Source of the DNA: Streptomyces liangshanensis
GTDB taxonomy: Bacteria > Actinomycetota > Actinomycetes > Streptomycetales > Streptomycetaceae
DNA length: 64,000 nt
Assembly: GCF_011694815.1 (NCBI RefSeq)
Contig: NZ_CP050177.1
Span: forward strand, 1,302,001-1,366,000
Direction of reading: 5' to 3'
Made by a program: the position numbers and the translations under genes. Numbering within the stretch: position 1 is the stretch's first letter; every line of letters begins with the position of its first letter. Positions 1 to 7,689 of the stretch are shown here, piece by piece. The notes below the pieces were generated by a model that saw only the letters and a list, made by a program, of their open reading frames with translations, searched no databases and was not told the DNA's origin.

Positions 1-17
1 CATGAACAAAAACGGCG

Positions 18-62
18 AAGGCCTCTGTCACGCGGATCTTCTTTCCACGTGACAGAGGCCTT
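18..62. terminator. Hairpin terminator at the end of the ketoreductase operon
   Basis: A perfect 15-bp inverted repeat (18-32 and 48-62) with a 15-nt loop lies directly downstream of the minus-strand ketoreductase stop. It has short A runs on the left and T on the right, so it could stop transcription from either side. It is the leftmost recognisable element; bases 1-17 hold nothing I can assign. Confidence 0.75.
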
Positions 63-112
63 TGGCTCCCCGCCCGGCGGGCCGGGAGCGGGCGGAAGGC
101 GGGGACCCGGAC

Positions 113-892
113 TCAGTAGTTGCCCAGCCCGCCGCAGACATTGACGGCCTGGCCGGTCATGGAGGCGGCGGCGTCGGTCACCAGATAGCCGACCAGTCCG
201 GCGACCTCCTCGGGAGTGGAGTAACGGCCCAACGGGATCTTGGCGTTGAAGCGCTCCAGCACGTCCTCCTCGGTCACCCCCCAGTAGCCCGCGTACCCCT
301 GCCGGACCCGTACCGCCATGGGCGTCTCCACGTACCCGGGACAGACCGCGTTCACGGTGATCCCCGACTTGGCCAGTTCGAACCCGACCGACTTGGTGAA
401 ACCGACGACCCCGTGCTTCGACGCGGTGTACGGCGCGGCCAGGGCGACGCCCTGCTTCCCCGCGGTCGAGGCGATGTTGACGATCCGTCCCCAGCCCGCG
501 GCCGCCATGCCGCCGGCGGACAGCACCTCCTTGGTGACCCGGAACACACTGTTCAGGTTGGTGTCGAGCACGTCGAACCACAGGGACTCGTCCAGCGTCG
601 CCGTCTCACCGCCGCCTCCCCGGCCGGCGTTGTTGACCAGGATGTCGATGGTCCCGAACGCCGCCACGGCGGCGGCCACCGCGGCCCGGATGTCGTCGGG
701 GGAGGTCACGTCGCAGGCGGTGCCGTCCGCCTCGTGGCCGTCGGTACGCAGTTCCTTCACGGTGGCCGTCACCTTGCCCGCGTCGCGCGCGACGCCGAAC
801 ACGGCGATGCCCTGGGCCGCCAGCGTGCGCGCGATCGCCAGGCCGATCCCGCTGCTGACACCGGTGACGAAGGCGGTCTTCTTACGGATCAT
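113..892 (-). CDS. Type II PKS ketoreductase (ActIII-like, C9)
   Basis: This 259-aa SDR reduces one carbonyl (C9 in family members) of the nascent poly-beta-ketone on the type II ACP, using NADPH, and so sets the first ring closure. The Rossmann motif TGVSSGIG is at residues 10-17, NNAG at 87-90, and the catalytic Ser142, Tyr155 and Lys159 are in place. The stretch PGYVETPMA followed by GYAGYWGV is characteristic of ActIII-type polyketide ketoreductases rather than general SDRs. ATG at 892 has an AGGAGG site just upstream. It is the last gene of a three-gene minus-strand operon with the cyclase (48 bp gap) and the SRPBCC protein, ahead of the hairpin at 18-62. Assignment is firm; regiospecificity is inferred from the family. 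Confidence 0.93.
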   Translation of the reverse strand: MIRKKTAFVTGVSSGIGLAIARTLAAQGIAVFGVARDAGKVTATVKELRTDGHEADGTACDVTSPDDIRAAVAAAVAAFGTIDILVNNAGRGGGGETATLDESLWFDVLDTNLNSVFRVTKEVLSAGGMAAAGWGRIVNIASTAGKQGVALAAPYTASKHGVVGFTKSVGFELAKSGITVNAVCPGYVETPMAVRVRQGYAGYWGVTEEDVLERFNAKIPLGRYSTPEEVAGLVGYLVTDAAASMTGQAVNVCGGLGNY

Positions 893-940
893 GGTGGTCC
901 TCCTGAGGGGTGTCGTGCCGGTCCGCGCGGCTCGCGGGGG

Positions 941-1879
941 TCAGGCGGCGGAGTGCGGCGGGCCGCCGTGGAACTCGGCCATCTCGCGGAACGAGGCGGC
1001 GACGTCGAGCCGCTCGCCGGGCTCCGCCCCCTGGAGTTCGGCGTACGCGCGGTGCAGGTTCCCCACGAGCCGTTCCGGGTCGACGAGCCCGGCGTACGCT
1101 CCGGGATCCGCCGCCCTGGCGGTCTCCAGCGGAGACCTGCCCGCCGTCAGCCCGTCCCTCGCCAGACCATCGACCCAGCGCAGATACGCCTCGGTCTCGT
1201 CCAGCACCTCGGGGCCCGCCACCGGGCCGTGGCCGCAGACGACCACCTCCGGGTCGAGTGCGCGCAGCCGGTCGAGCGCCAGGAGCGAACCGGAGACCGA
1301 TCCCATCAGGACGTACGGGGTGACCCCCGACCACGCGATGTCACCGGTGAAGAGCACGCGCCGTTCCGGCACCCAGGCGATCACGTCGCCGGCGGTGTGG
1401 GCGGGGCCGACGCACATCAGGACCACGGTCAGTTCACCGCACCGGAGAGTGAGGCCGCCGCTGAACGTGACGTCCGGCAGGGTCAGCCGGAGATCGCCCC
1501 AGTCCACCTTCGGCCACAGGCCGCGCATCCCCAGTCCCGCCTCGGCCATGTCCGACCGGGTCACCTCGTGGGAGACGACCGTCGCCCGGGGCACGAACTC
1601 GGTGTTGCCGAACACGTGGTCGCCGTGGAAATGGGTGTTGACGACGATGTCGGGTCCGCCGGGCGCCACCCGCTCGGTCTGCCCGCGAAGATGACGGGCC
1701 CTGGCCTGGGTCGCCGCCGTGTCGATGAGCACAGCCCTGCCTCCCGAGGCGACGAGCCCCGCGTTGTTGAGGCACCACCCGCCCGGCAACTGCTCGTAGG
1801 CGTACACACCGTCGGCTATCTCACGCAGCGTCGGCCCGTCCGCCCGGTCCCGGCCGGCTCGCCCGTCCAGGACGGTCAC
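941..1879 (-). CDS. ActIV-like metallo-beta-lactamase-fold polyketide cyclase
   Basis: The 312-aa protein has an MBL fold with the metal motif H83-F-H85-G-D87-H88 (THFHGDH), a later GPAHTAGD motif and GHGPV near the end. In actinorhodin-type pathways such proteins (ActIV family) close the second or third ring and can release the chain from the ACP. The open frame continues far upstream, but the real start is the GTG at 1879: it overlaps the TGA of the upstream SRPBCC gene as GTGA, which couples their translation, and the encoded sequence before it lacks MBL homology. Its place between the SRPBCC gene and the type II ketoreductase supports a cyclase role. A simple thioesterase or hydrolase role is the alternative. 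Confidence 0.88.
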   Translation of the reverse strand: MTVLDGRAGRDRADGPTLREIADGVYAYEQLPGGWCLNNAGLVASGGRAVLIDTAATQARARHLRGQTERVAPGGPDIVVNTHFHGDHVFGNTEFVPRATVVSHEVTRSDMAEAGLGMRGLWPKVDWGDLRLTLPDVTFSGGLTLRCGELTVVLMCVGPAHTAGDVIAWVPERRVLFTGDIAWSGVTPYVLMGSVSGSLLALDRLRALDPEVVVCGHGPVAGPEVLDETEAYLRWVDGLARDGLTAGRSPLETARAADPGAYAGLVDPERLVGNLHRAYAELQGAEPGERLDVAASFREMAEFHGGPPHSAA

Positions 1880-2346
1880 CGGACGGCTTCCGCGAAGCGC
1901 TGGAGGGTCTCGCCGGGGCTCGGACCGTCCAGCGCCCGGAAGATCCCCTGCCCGTCCGCGCCGAGCTTGTCGAGCCGTACATGGGCCAGTTCCACCCGCG
2001 TACCCCCCGACTCGACCGGTGCGAAGACCACTTCGATCTCGCTGGCCCGCTCGTCGTCGGGCAACGCCTGGAACTGACCGCCGACCCGCCAGGTCAGCCG
2101 CAGGCGGTGGGGCGGTTCCCAGGCGAGCACACGACCCCAGTCGGCCTCGGTCCCGTCGACGTCCCACTCGTAGTAACGGCCGTCCACCCACGGTTCCATG
2201 GCCAGACCTGCCCGCGGCCGGCTCAGGAGCACATGGGTCGGAGGCCACCACTCCGCCATCCGCTCGGTGAAGTACACGAAGCAGCGCTTCGCGTCGGCCT
2301 GGACCTCCACGAATTTGCGTACGTCCGGTATGGAGCCCTCTGTCAT
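1876..2346 (-). CDS. SRPBCC (AHSA1-like) domain protein, possible cyclase
   Basis: This 156-aa protein has the SRPBCC/AHSA1 helix-grip pattern: an early ERMAEWWPP segment, a central GRYYEWDVDG, a basic strand PHRLRLTW and a C-terminal amphipathic helix ending in FAEAV. Start ATG 2346 is chosen because GGAGG lies 6 bases upstream; a longer frame to 2382 has no such site. It is the first gene of the operon with the MBL cyclase and ketoreductase, and its stop overlaps the cyclase start. SRPBCC proteins bind hydrophobic ligands and several act as aromatic polyketide cyclases. That context makes a late ring-closure or chaperoning role likely, but the AHSA1 subgroup is also found in unrelated stress genes. 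Confidence 0.75.
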   Translation of the reverse strand: MTEGSIPDVRKFVEVQADAKRCFVYFTERMAEWWPPTHVLLSRPRAGLAMEPWVDGRYYEWDVDGTEADWGRVLAWEPPHRLRLTWRVGGQFQALPDDERASEIEVVFAPVESGGTRVELAHVRLDKLGADGQGIFRALDGPSPGETLQRFAEAVR

Positions 2347-2397
2347 CGCTTCCTCCCACGCAGCCACTGGACCTGCGGCCACGGTCGCCAGTGGGGC

Positions 2398-2424
2398 TCG
2401 ACCTCCTGTGGAGCACGGCTCGAC
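2398..2424. promoter_or_regulatory. SARP-type triple repeat facing the cyclase operon
   Basis: Three pentamers sit exactly 11 bp apart: TCGAC at 2398, TGGAG at 2409 and TCGAC at 2420. This one-helical-turn spacing of TCGAG-like units is the known operator layout of Streptomyces antibiotic regulatory proteins. It lies 52 bp upstream of the SRPBCC start, so it probably serves the minus-strand cyclase/ketoreductase operon. Function is inferred. Confidence 0.55.
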
Positions 2425-2459
2425 AGGACGGCGCGTCCGACGGCGCGCACCGGACCGAT

Positions 2460-2486
2460 TCCAACGCCACTGGACCGCGAGTCAAG
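2460..2486. promoter_or_regulatory. SARP-type triple repeat facing KS-alpha
   Basis: Pentamers TCCAA (2460), TGGAC (2471) and TCAAG (2482) repeat with an exact 11-bp period, 66 bp upstream of the KS-alpha ATG. Together with the set at 2398-2424 it gives each arm of this divergent promoter its own operator. Inference from spacing and similarity to SARP sites. Confidence 0.55.
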
Positions 2487-2552
2487 GGCGGGGACGCAGC
2501 CTGCGACAGAGGCCCCAGCCAGCCGATCCATCTGTGACCACCGAGGAGCCCC

Positions 2553-3821
2553 ATGGCCCGCAGAGCAGTCATCACCGGAATCGGTGTCGTCGCCCCGGGA
2601 GGGACAGGAAAGGAGCCGTTCTGGGAGTTGCTCACCAGCGGCCGGACCGCGACGCGGACCATCACCCGGTTCGACGCGAGCGGGCATCGCTGCCAGGTCG
2701 CGGCCGAGTGCGACTTCGACCCGCTGGCGCACGGTCTGAGCAGGCAGCAGGTACGGCGTACCGACCGGGTGTCGCAGCTCGCGATGGTGGCCGCAGGAGA
2801 GGCGGTCACGGACAGCGGGCTGGACATCGACGGCGCGCTGGCGGAGCGCACCGGGGTGGCCATCGGCAGCGCGGTCGGCGGCACGACGACCATGGAGCGG
2901 GAGTACGCGGTCCTGTCGGACGGCGGCCGCGAGTGGGTCGTCGACCCGTCCTTCGCCGTACCGCACCTCTACGACTACTTCCTGCCCAGTTCGATCGCGG
3001 CCGAGGTGTCCGTGGTCACCGGTGCGCGGGGTCCCGCGGCGGTGATCTCGACGGGGTGCACCTCGGGCATCGACTCCGTCGGGTACGCGGCCGAACTGAT
3101 CCGGGACGGCGAGGCCGACGTGATGATCACGGGTGCGACCGACGCCCCCGTCTCCCCCATCACCCTGACCTGCTTCGACGTCATCAGGGCCACCTCGGCC
3201 CGCAACGACGACCCGGCCACCGCCTGCCGGCCGTTCGACCGCACCCGGACCGGGCTGATCCTCGGCGAGGGTTCGGCGGTACTGGTGCTGGAGGAGTACG
3301 AACACGCGCGGCGCCGGGGCGCGACGATCTACGGGGAGGTGGCCGGCTACACCTCCCGGTGCAACGCCTTCCACATGACCGGGCTCAAGGAGGACGGCCG
3401 GGAGATGTCGGAGGCCATCGAAGGCGCCATGAAGCAGGCGCGGGTGAACGGAACCGACATCGACTACGTCAACGCCCACGGCTCCGGCACCAAACAGAAC
3501 GACCGTCACGAGACGGCGGCGGTCAAGCGCAGCCTCGGAGACCACGCCTACCGCACCCCGATGAGCGGCATCAAGGCCGCGGTCGGCCACTCGCTCGGCG
3601 CCATCGGTTCGATCGAGATCGCCGCCTGCGCGCTGTCCATGCGGCACGGCGTCGTCGTGCCCACGGCCAACCTCCACGAAGCCGACCCCGAGTGCGACCT
3701 GGACTACGTGCCGAACGTGGCGCGTGAGCGGCGTCTCGACGCGGTGCTGACCGTGGGCAGCGGCTTCGGCGGATTCCAGAGCGCCATGGTTCTCACGAAG
3801 GTGGAGCGGACCACGTCATGA
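2553..3821 (+). CDS. Type II PKS ketosynthase alpha (KS-alpha)
   Basis: The 422-aa KS-alpha forms the condensing heterodimer with the chain-length factor and extends the starter by malonyl-ACP condensations. The active-site cysteine is Cys169 (STGCTSG), and the catalytic histidines are His309 (NAHGSGT) and His346 (VGHSLGA). Length and motifs match bacterial aromatic KS-alpha subunits. ATG 2553 has GAGGAG seven bases upstream. Its TGA overlaps the next ATG by four bases, giving the one-to-one coupling usual for KS-alpha/CLF pairs. It is probably driven by the SARP-like site at 2460-2486. Confidence 0.97.
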   Translation: MARRAVITGIGVVAPGGTGKEPFWELLTSGRTATRTITRFDASGHRCQVAAECDFDPLAHGLSRQQVRRTDRVSQLAMVAAGEAVTDSGLDIDGALAERTGVAIGSAVGGTTTMEREYAVLSDGGREWVVDPSFAVPHLYDYFLPSSIAAEVSVVTGARGPAAVISTGCTSGIDSVGYAAELIRDGEADVMITGATDAPVSPITLTCFDVIRATSARNDDPATACRPFDRTRTGLILGEGSAVLVLEEYEHARRRGATIYGEVAGYTSRCNAFHMTGLKEDGREMSEAIEGAMKQARVNGTDIDYVNAHGSGTKQNDRHETAAVKRSLGDHAYRTPMSGIKAAVGHSLGAIGSIEIAACALSMRHGVVVPTANLHEADPECDLDYVPNVARERRLDAVLTVGSGFGGFQSAMVLTKVERTTS

Positions 3822-5035
3822 AACAGGATGTTGTTGTGACCGGTGTCGATGTCGTCGCACCGAACGGGGTGGGCACCGAGGCCTATTGGGCGGCCACGCT
3901 CAAAGGGGTGTCCGCGATCCGGCCGATCACCCGGTTCGACGCCTCGGACTATCCCGTCCGGCTGGCCGGTGAAGTCCCCGAGTTCGAGGGGGAGTCGGCC
4001 TTCCCCAAACGCCTGGTTCCGCAGACCGACCGGCTGACCAGGCTCGCCATGCTGTGCGCCGACGCGGCTCTGGCCGACGCGCGTGTCGATCCGGCGGCCC
4101 TGTCGGCGTACGCGGTGGGGGCGGCCGTCTCCAGCTCCACCGGCGGGCTGCACTTCGGGCAGGAGCAGTTGCAACTGCTGTGGGGCACGGGCTGGGAGGC
4201 CGTGAGCCCCTACATGTCCTTCGCCTGGTACTACGCGGTGAACACCGGCCAGATCTCCATCAAGAACGGTCTGCGCGGGCCGGGCGGGGTCGTCGTCTCG
4301 GAGCAGGCGGGTGGTCTGGACTCGATCGCGTTCGCGCGCCGGAGGGTTCGGCAGGGCACCCCGGTGATGACCACCGGCGGCTTCGACAGCATGCTGTGCC
4401 CGTACGGCGTGTCGACCGTGTCGACGGCCACCGGCGTGAGCCGGTCCGACGACCCCGAGCGCGCCTATCTGCCGTTCCACGCCGGCTCACCGGGCTTCGT
4501 GCCGGGTGAGGGCGGCGCGGTCCTGGTGCTGGAGTCGCGTACGGGCGCGGTGGAGCGGGGCGCGCCCCAGGTGTACGGGACGGTCGCGGGCCACGGCGCG
4601 GCGTTCGAGCCCCCCGGATCGGACTCCCCGGGCGACGGCCTGGTGCGCGCGGCGCGTTCGGCGCTGCGGGACGCGGGGCTGTCGGCCGGGGACGTCGATG
4701 TGGTGTTCGCCGACGCCGCCGGCAGTGTGCCGCTCGACCTGGCCGAGACCGCGGCGCTCGTGGAGCTGTTCGGACCCGGCGGGGTACCGGTCAGCGCGCC
4801 GAAGGCGCTGGTGGGCAGGCTCCTGTCCGGCGGGGCCGCGCTGGACGCGGTCGCGGCGCTGCTCTGCCTGCGCGACGGCGTCGTGCCCGCGCTGCCGGAG
4901 GTGGCGGCGGACACCGTCGATCCCCGCGTCGACCTGGTGGTGGGCGAGCCCCGTGCTCTGGAGAGCCGCACGGCGCTGGTGCTGGCCCGGGGACACGGTG
5001 GTTTCGCCTCGGCCATGGTGCTGACGGGAGCGTGA
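3818..5035 (+). CDS. Type II PKS chain-length factor (KS-beta/CLF)
   Basis: This 405-aa partner of KS-alpha has the KS fold but Gln163 (SEQAGG) at the cysteine position, the hallmark of KS-beta. It sets chain length and, in unprimed systems, can decarboxylate malonyl-ACP. The second catalytic histidine region is also lost (the HGSGT motif is replaced by DAAGSVP), as in other CLFs. ATG overlaps the KS-alpha stop. Because a dedicated starter line is encoded nearby, its decarboxylase activity may be dispensable here. A long hairpin (5089-5138) follows. Confidence 0.96.
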   Translation: MKQDVVVTGVDVVAPNGVGTEAYWAATLKGVSAIRPITRFDASDYPVRLAGEVPEFEGESAFPKRLVPQTDRLTRLAMLCADAALADARVDPAALSAYAVGAAVSSSTGGLHFGQEQLQLLWGTGWEAVSPYMSFAWYYAVNTGQISIKNGLRGPGGVVVSEQAGGLDSIAFARRRVRQGTPVMTTGGFDSMLCPYGVSTVSTATGVSRSDDPERAYLPFHAGSPGFVPGEGGAVLVLESRTGAVERGAPQVYGTVAGHGAAFEPPGSDSPGDGLVRAARSALRDAGLSAGDVDVVFADAAGSVPLDLAETAALVELFGPGGVPVSAPKALVGRLLSGGAALDAVAALLCLRDGVVPALPEVAADTVDPRVDLVVGEPRALESRTALVLARGHGGFASAMVLTGA

Positions 5036-5088
5036 CGGCGGGCGGAGCGCGGTCCGCGGTCCGCGGTCCGCCTCCGCCGGCCCCGTAC

Positions 5089-5138
5089 GCCGACGTCGGC
5101 TCCCAGGACCCGTCGGGGTCCTGGGAGCCGACGTCGGC
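5089..5138. terminator. Perfect 23-bp bidirectional hairpin terminator
   Basis: Arms 5089-5111 and 5116-5138 are perfect 23-bp reverse complements around a 4-nt loop. It lies between the convergent stops of the chain-length factor (plus) and the acyl-CoA dehydrogenase (minus), and should terminate both transcripts. The left side also holds a short tandem of a 7-mer GGTCCGC (about 5051-5071). Confidence 0.85.
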
Positions 5139-5152
5139 GCGCCCGGGCCGGA

Positions 5153-6337
5153 TCAGCGGCGTTTGCCGGCCGGCACCACGAAGCGGGAGTAGAGGAGGTC
5201 GCGGACGACGTCGTCGCCGCCCTCCACCAGCCCTACGTACCGCAGGTCGCGCACGAGTTTGCCGATCGGGTGGTCGTGGGTGTAGCCGAGCCCCCCGAAC
5301 ATCTCCGAACCGATGGTCGCCACCTGCCAGCCCGCCTGGCCGCAGTACATCTTCGCGGCCAGCGCGGAGCGCAGGGTGCCGGTCCGGTAGAGGGACGGCA
5401 GCGGATCGGGCGCCGCCATGTACCGGTCGAACTCGGCGGCGGCCGCCCGGCACTGGTTGCGCATGACGTCGATCAGCATCTCGATCTGCCCGAGCTTGCC
5501 GGCGAAGACGGCGTTGCCGGTCAGCGCCGATCCCTTCACCTGTTTCACCGCCGCGTACTCCATCGACAGATCCCGCACCCGGCGTGCCAGACCGATCGCC
5601 GTCGCGGCGATCAGGATGCGGCTGGCGTTGAGGCCGATCTCCAGATTCCGTAGTCCGTTGCCGCGCAGCACATGAGCCGCCGGAACCGCGCAGTCACGCA
5701 ACCGCGCCTGGTAGGTGGCGGAGCCGCGCATGCCGACCATGTCCCAGCGTTTGACGATCTCCACCCCGGGGGTGTCGCGGGGCACCAGTACCACCCGGAA
5801 GTCGGCGTCGTCGTCGGCGTCCCTGGCGACGGCCAGCAGCAGGTCGGCGGCGTCGGCGTTGGTGGCGAAGTACTTGTCCCCGCTGATGACGACCTGGTCG
5901 CCGTCGTGGGTGAAGCGGGCCGCGATCCGCCCCAGTTCGCTGCCGGCCTGCTCCTCGCTGGCGAGGATCCCGCAGCTTCCCCCGCCTGCGGCCAGGGCCT
6001 CCAGGTGGGTCCGGGCGAGGGGCTCCTCGCCGCAGAGTCGGAGCATGGTGGTGCCCAGGATCGACAGGAAGGAGCCGAAGGCGAATCCCGCGTCGCCGTA
6101 GGCGAGTTCGGAGACGATGTCGACGCTTTCCTCGAGGTCCGCGCCGATGCCGCCGTACCGGGACGGGATCCACCAGTTCGCCAGCCCCGCCTCGTGCAGC
6201 CGGGCCGTGGCGACCGTCGGTGCCTCGGGCAGGCTGTCGAAGTAGTCGCTCCTGGGCGTGATCTCGGCGTCGGCGAAGGCCCGCACCCGGTCCAGCAGGC
6301 CGGCCGTCGCCGTCGCTCCGCCGCCGACCGCGCTCAC
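5153..6337 (-). CDS. Acyl-CoA dehydrogenase family flavoprotein
   Basis: The 394-aa protein has the acyl-CoA dehydrogenase fold: an N-terminal helical domain, the mid-barrel motif GILASEEQAGSE with a following ISGDKYFATN, and a C-terminal FAD/helix domain with MFGGLGYTHD. Glu372 in the VEGG motif fits the catalytic base that removes the alpha proton. GTG at 6337 overlaps the ACP stop (GTGA), so it is translated with the ACP. Family chemistry is FAD-dependent alpha,beta-desaturation. In this cluster the substrate could be the 2-methylbutyryl starter on an ACP, giving a 2-methylcrotonyl unit. A role in dehydrogenating a later intermediate, or in oxygenation as in flavin-type relatives, is possible. 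Confidence 0.88.
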   Translation of the reverse strand: MSAVGGGATATAGLLDRVRAFADAEITPRSDYFDSLPEAPTVATARLHEAGLANWWIPSRYGGIGADLEESVDIVSELAYGDAGFAFGSFLSILGTTMLRLCGEEPLARTHLEALAAGGGSCGILASEEQAGSELGRIAARFTHDGDQVVISGDKYFATNADAADLLLAVARDADDDADFRVVLVPRDTPGVEIVKRWDMVGMRGSATYQARLRDCAVPAAHVLRGNGLRNLEIGLNASRILIAATAIGLARRVRDLSMEYAAVKQVKGSALTGNAVFAGKLGQIEMLIDVMRNQCRAAAAEFDRYMAAPDPLPSLYRTGTLRSALAAKMYCGQAGWQVATIGSEMFGGLGYTHDHPIGKLVRDLRYVGLVEGGDDVVRDLLYSRFVVPAGKRR

Positions 6338-6591
6338 GCGGGAGCGGTCAGCTGCTGGTTGAAGACGGTGAGGAAGTCCCCGGGGGTCTTGATGTCCGAG
6401 TAGGCCTCCTCCGGCACCTTGATCCTGAAGTGCTGCTCCAGGCTGCTCGTGGTCGCGATGACGGCGAGGGAGTCGAAGCCCAGCTCGGCGAGACCGGTGT
6501 CCAGGATGTCCCCGGACAGGTCCACCGTCTCGTCCTCTCCCAGCGTGCGCAGCAGGAATTCCTTGAGCTCGTCGATGGTCAGCTCCGCCAT
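6334..6591 (-). CDS. Type II PKS acyl carrier protein
   Basis: This 85-aa acidic four-helix carrier has the phosphopantetheine attachment Ser41 in LGFDSL. It carries malonyl extender units and the growing polyketide for the KS-alpha/CLF pair. A longer open frame runs to 6867, but that part is out of character; ATG 6591 is preceded by a GGGAAGG-like site and gives the normal ACP length. It sits between the aromatase (77-bp gap containing a tandem repeat) and the acyl-CoA dehydrogenase, which overlaps its stop. Confidence 0.95.
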   Translation of the reverse strand: MAELTIDELKEFLLRTLGEDETVDLSGDILDTGLAELGFDSLAVIATTSSLEQHFRIKVPEEAYSDIKTPGDFLTVFNQQLTAPA

Positions 6592-6617
6592 GGCGGACCG
6601 CCTTCCCTGGTGTCGGT

Positions 6618-6668
6618 GTGTACGGAGGGGAATCGTGTGTACGGAGGGGATCGTGTACGGAGGGGGGA
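6618..6668. repeat. Three-copy short tandem repeat in the ACP leader
   Basis: The 13-mer GTGTACGGAGGGG occurs three times, starting at 6618, 6637 and 6653, filling most of the 77 bp between the aromatase stop and the ACP ATG. On the transcribed minus strand the units read CCCCTCCGTACAC. It could be a slippage product, or a leader that adjusts ACP expression relative to the rest of the operon. Confidence 0.85.
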
Positions 6669-7598
6669 TCAGCGTGATTCGACGAACTGGCGCGCCCTGG
6701 CCAGGGTGGCCCGGCTGTTGGAGCCCAGGGCGTGCCGGACGGCGGCCTTGGCCGCGTCGAGCGACGCGGGCGGCTCGGGCAGCGCGGCGATCCCGTCCGG
6801 GTCCAGGATCACCTGGTGCCGGGACGTGACCCGGACGGAACCGTCCTGGGTGGACTCGAACGTCCACTCGCCGTTGTGCGCCTGGAGCACGGGCGGCAGC
6901 TTCGTCTGCTTGTAGACGATCCGTCGCGAGGGGTCACACACCCGGCCGGACACCGTGGTGTGCAGCGAGCCGTCCGGTGAGATCGTGTCCATCTCCATGT
7001 GCTGGAGTCCCGGGGTGTCCTCGCGCAGCTCGATACGGGCGACGTGGGGCACCCGCTCGGGCCATTTCCCCACGTCGTAGAGGAAGTCGTAGGTGTCCTC
7101 CAGCGAACCGGCGATGATCTCGGTGTCCTCGAAGTCGAGGAGCAACTCCTTCTCGCTCTCGCCTCGTTCGGCGGCGCGCTTGAGGTGGGCGAGTTCCGAG
7201 ACGCTGTTGTGTTCCACCGCCCGGGCGATCAGGTCGAGTTGCACCGGGTCGTCGTCGACGGCGCGGTAGTGGTGGTCGAGGACCACGGCGCACCGGCCGC
7301 TGCCCCGCTCCTCCACGGACCACTCGCCGCCCAGCGCGGCCACCGGGGCGGAGGGCCGGATCTGCTCGAACCGCACCCGGCGGCCGTCCGTGATCCGCCT
7401 CGACTCCCAGGTGCGCAGCCGGCCGTTGGCGACGGCCCAGATCCGGATCCGCTCGTCGGTGTCGTCGCCCGACACACGCTCGGCCCGTACCGTCGGCGGG
7501 AAGTACAGCGGCCACAGGCCGACGTCGGCGACGATGCGGTGCACCGACTCCGCGGACGCCGACACGTCGATCCGGTGGGTCACCTCGATGTTGCTCAT
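6669..7598 (-). CDS. Didomain aromatase/cyclase
   Basis: The 309-aa protein has two SRPBCC (START-like) domains, about residues 1-145 and 155-305, each with the helix-grip pattern (WPLYFPPTVRAE in the first, GKWPERVPHVAR in the second). Such didomain aromatases work with a C9 ketoreductase and catalyse first-ring cyclisation and dehydration of reduced polyketides. ATG 7598 is preceded by GGAGGAGGGG. An SARP-like repeat lies 57 bp further upstream (7655-7681), so this gene and the ACP may have their own promoter inside the long minus-strand operon. Confidence 0.93.
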   Translation of the reverse strand: MSNIEVTHRIDVSASAESVHRIVADVGLWPLYFPPTVRAERVSGDDTDERIRIWAVANGRLRTWESRRITDGRRVRFEQIRPSAPVAALGGEWSVEERGSGRCAVVLDHHYRAVDDDPVQLDLIARAVEHNSVSELAHLKRAAERGESEKELLLDFEDTEIIAGSLEDTYDFLYDVGKWPERVPHVARIELREDTPGLQHMEMDTISPDGSLHTTVSGRVCDPSRRIVYKQTKLPPVLQAHNGEWTFESTQDGSVRVTSRHQVILDPDGIAALPEPPASLDAAKAAVRHALGSNSRATLARARQFVESR

Positions 7599-7654
7599 GA
7601 CGAGCCCCTCCTCCCCTGCCGCTCTGGTCGTACGGAGAATCTGGCAGCGCCCCG

Positions 7655-7681
7655 TCGAGCGGCTCTGGAGCAGCGGTACAG
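7655..7681. promoter_or_regulatory. SARP-type triple repeat upstream of the aromatase
   Basis: Pentamers TCGAG (7655), TGGAG (7666) and TACAG (7677) repeat at 11 bp in the 91-bp gap between the reducing PKS and the aromatase gene. It suggests an internal, activator-dependent promoter for aromatase, ACP and acyl-CoA dehydrogenase. Inference. Confidence 0.45.
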
Positions 7682-7689
7682 AGGAGAGG

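Noticed and set aside
941..2893. A 650-aa protein on the minus strand joining the cyclase to an upstream segment
   Set aside because: The cyclase begins at GTG 1879, overlapping the SRPBCC stop; the rest of the frame lies antisense to KS-alpha and inside the SRPBCC gene and has no homology.
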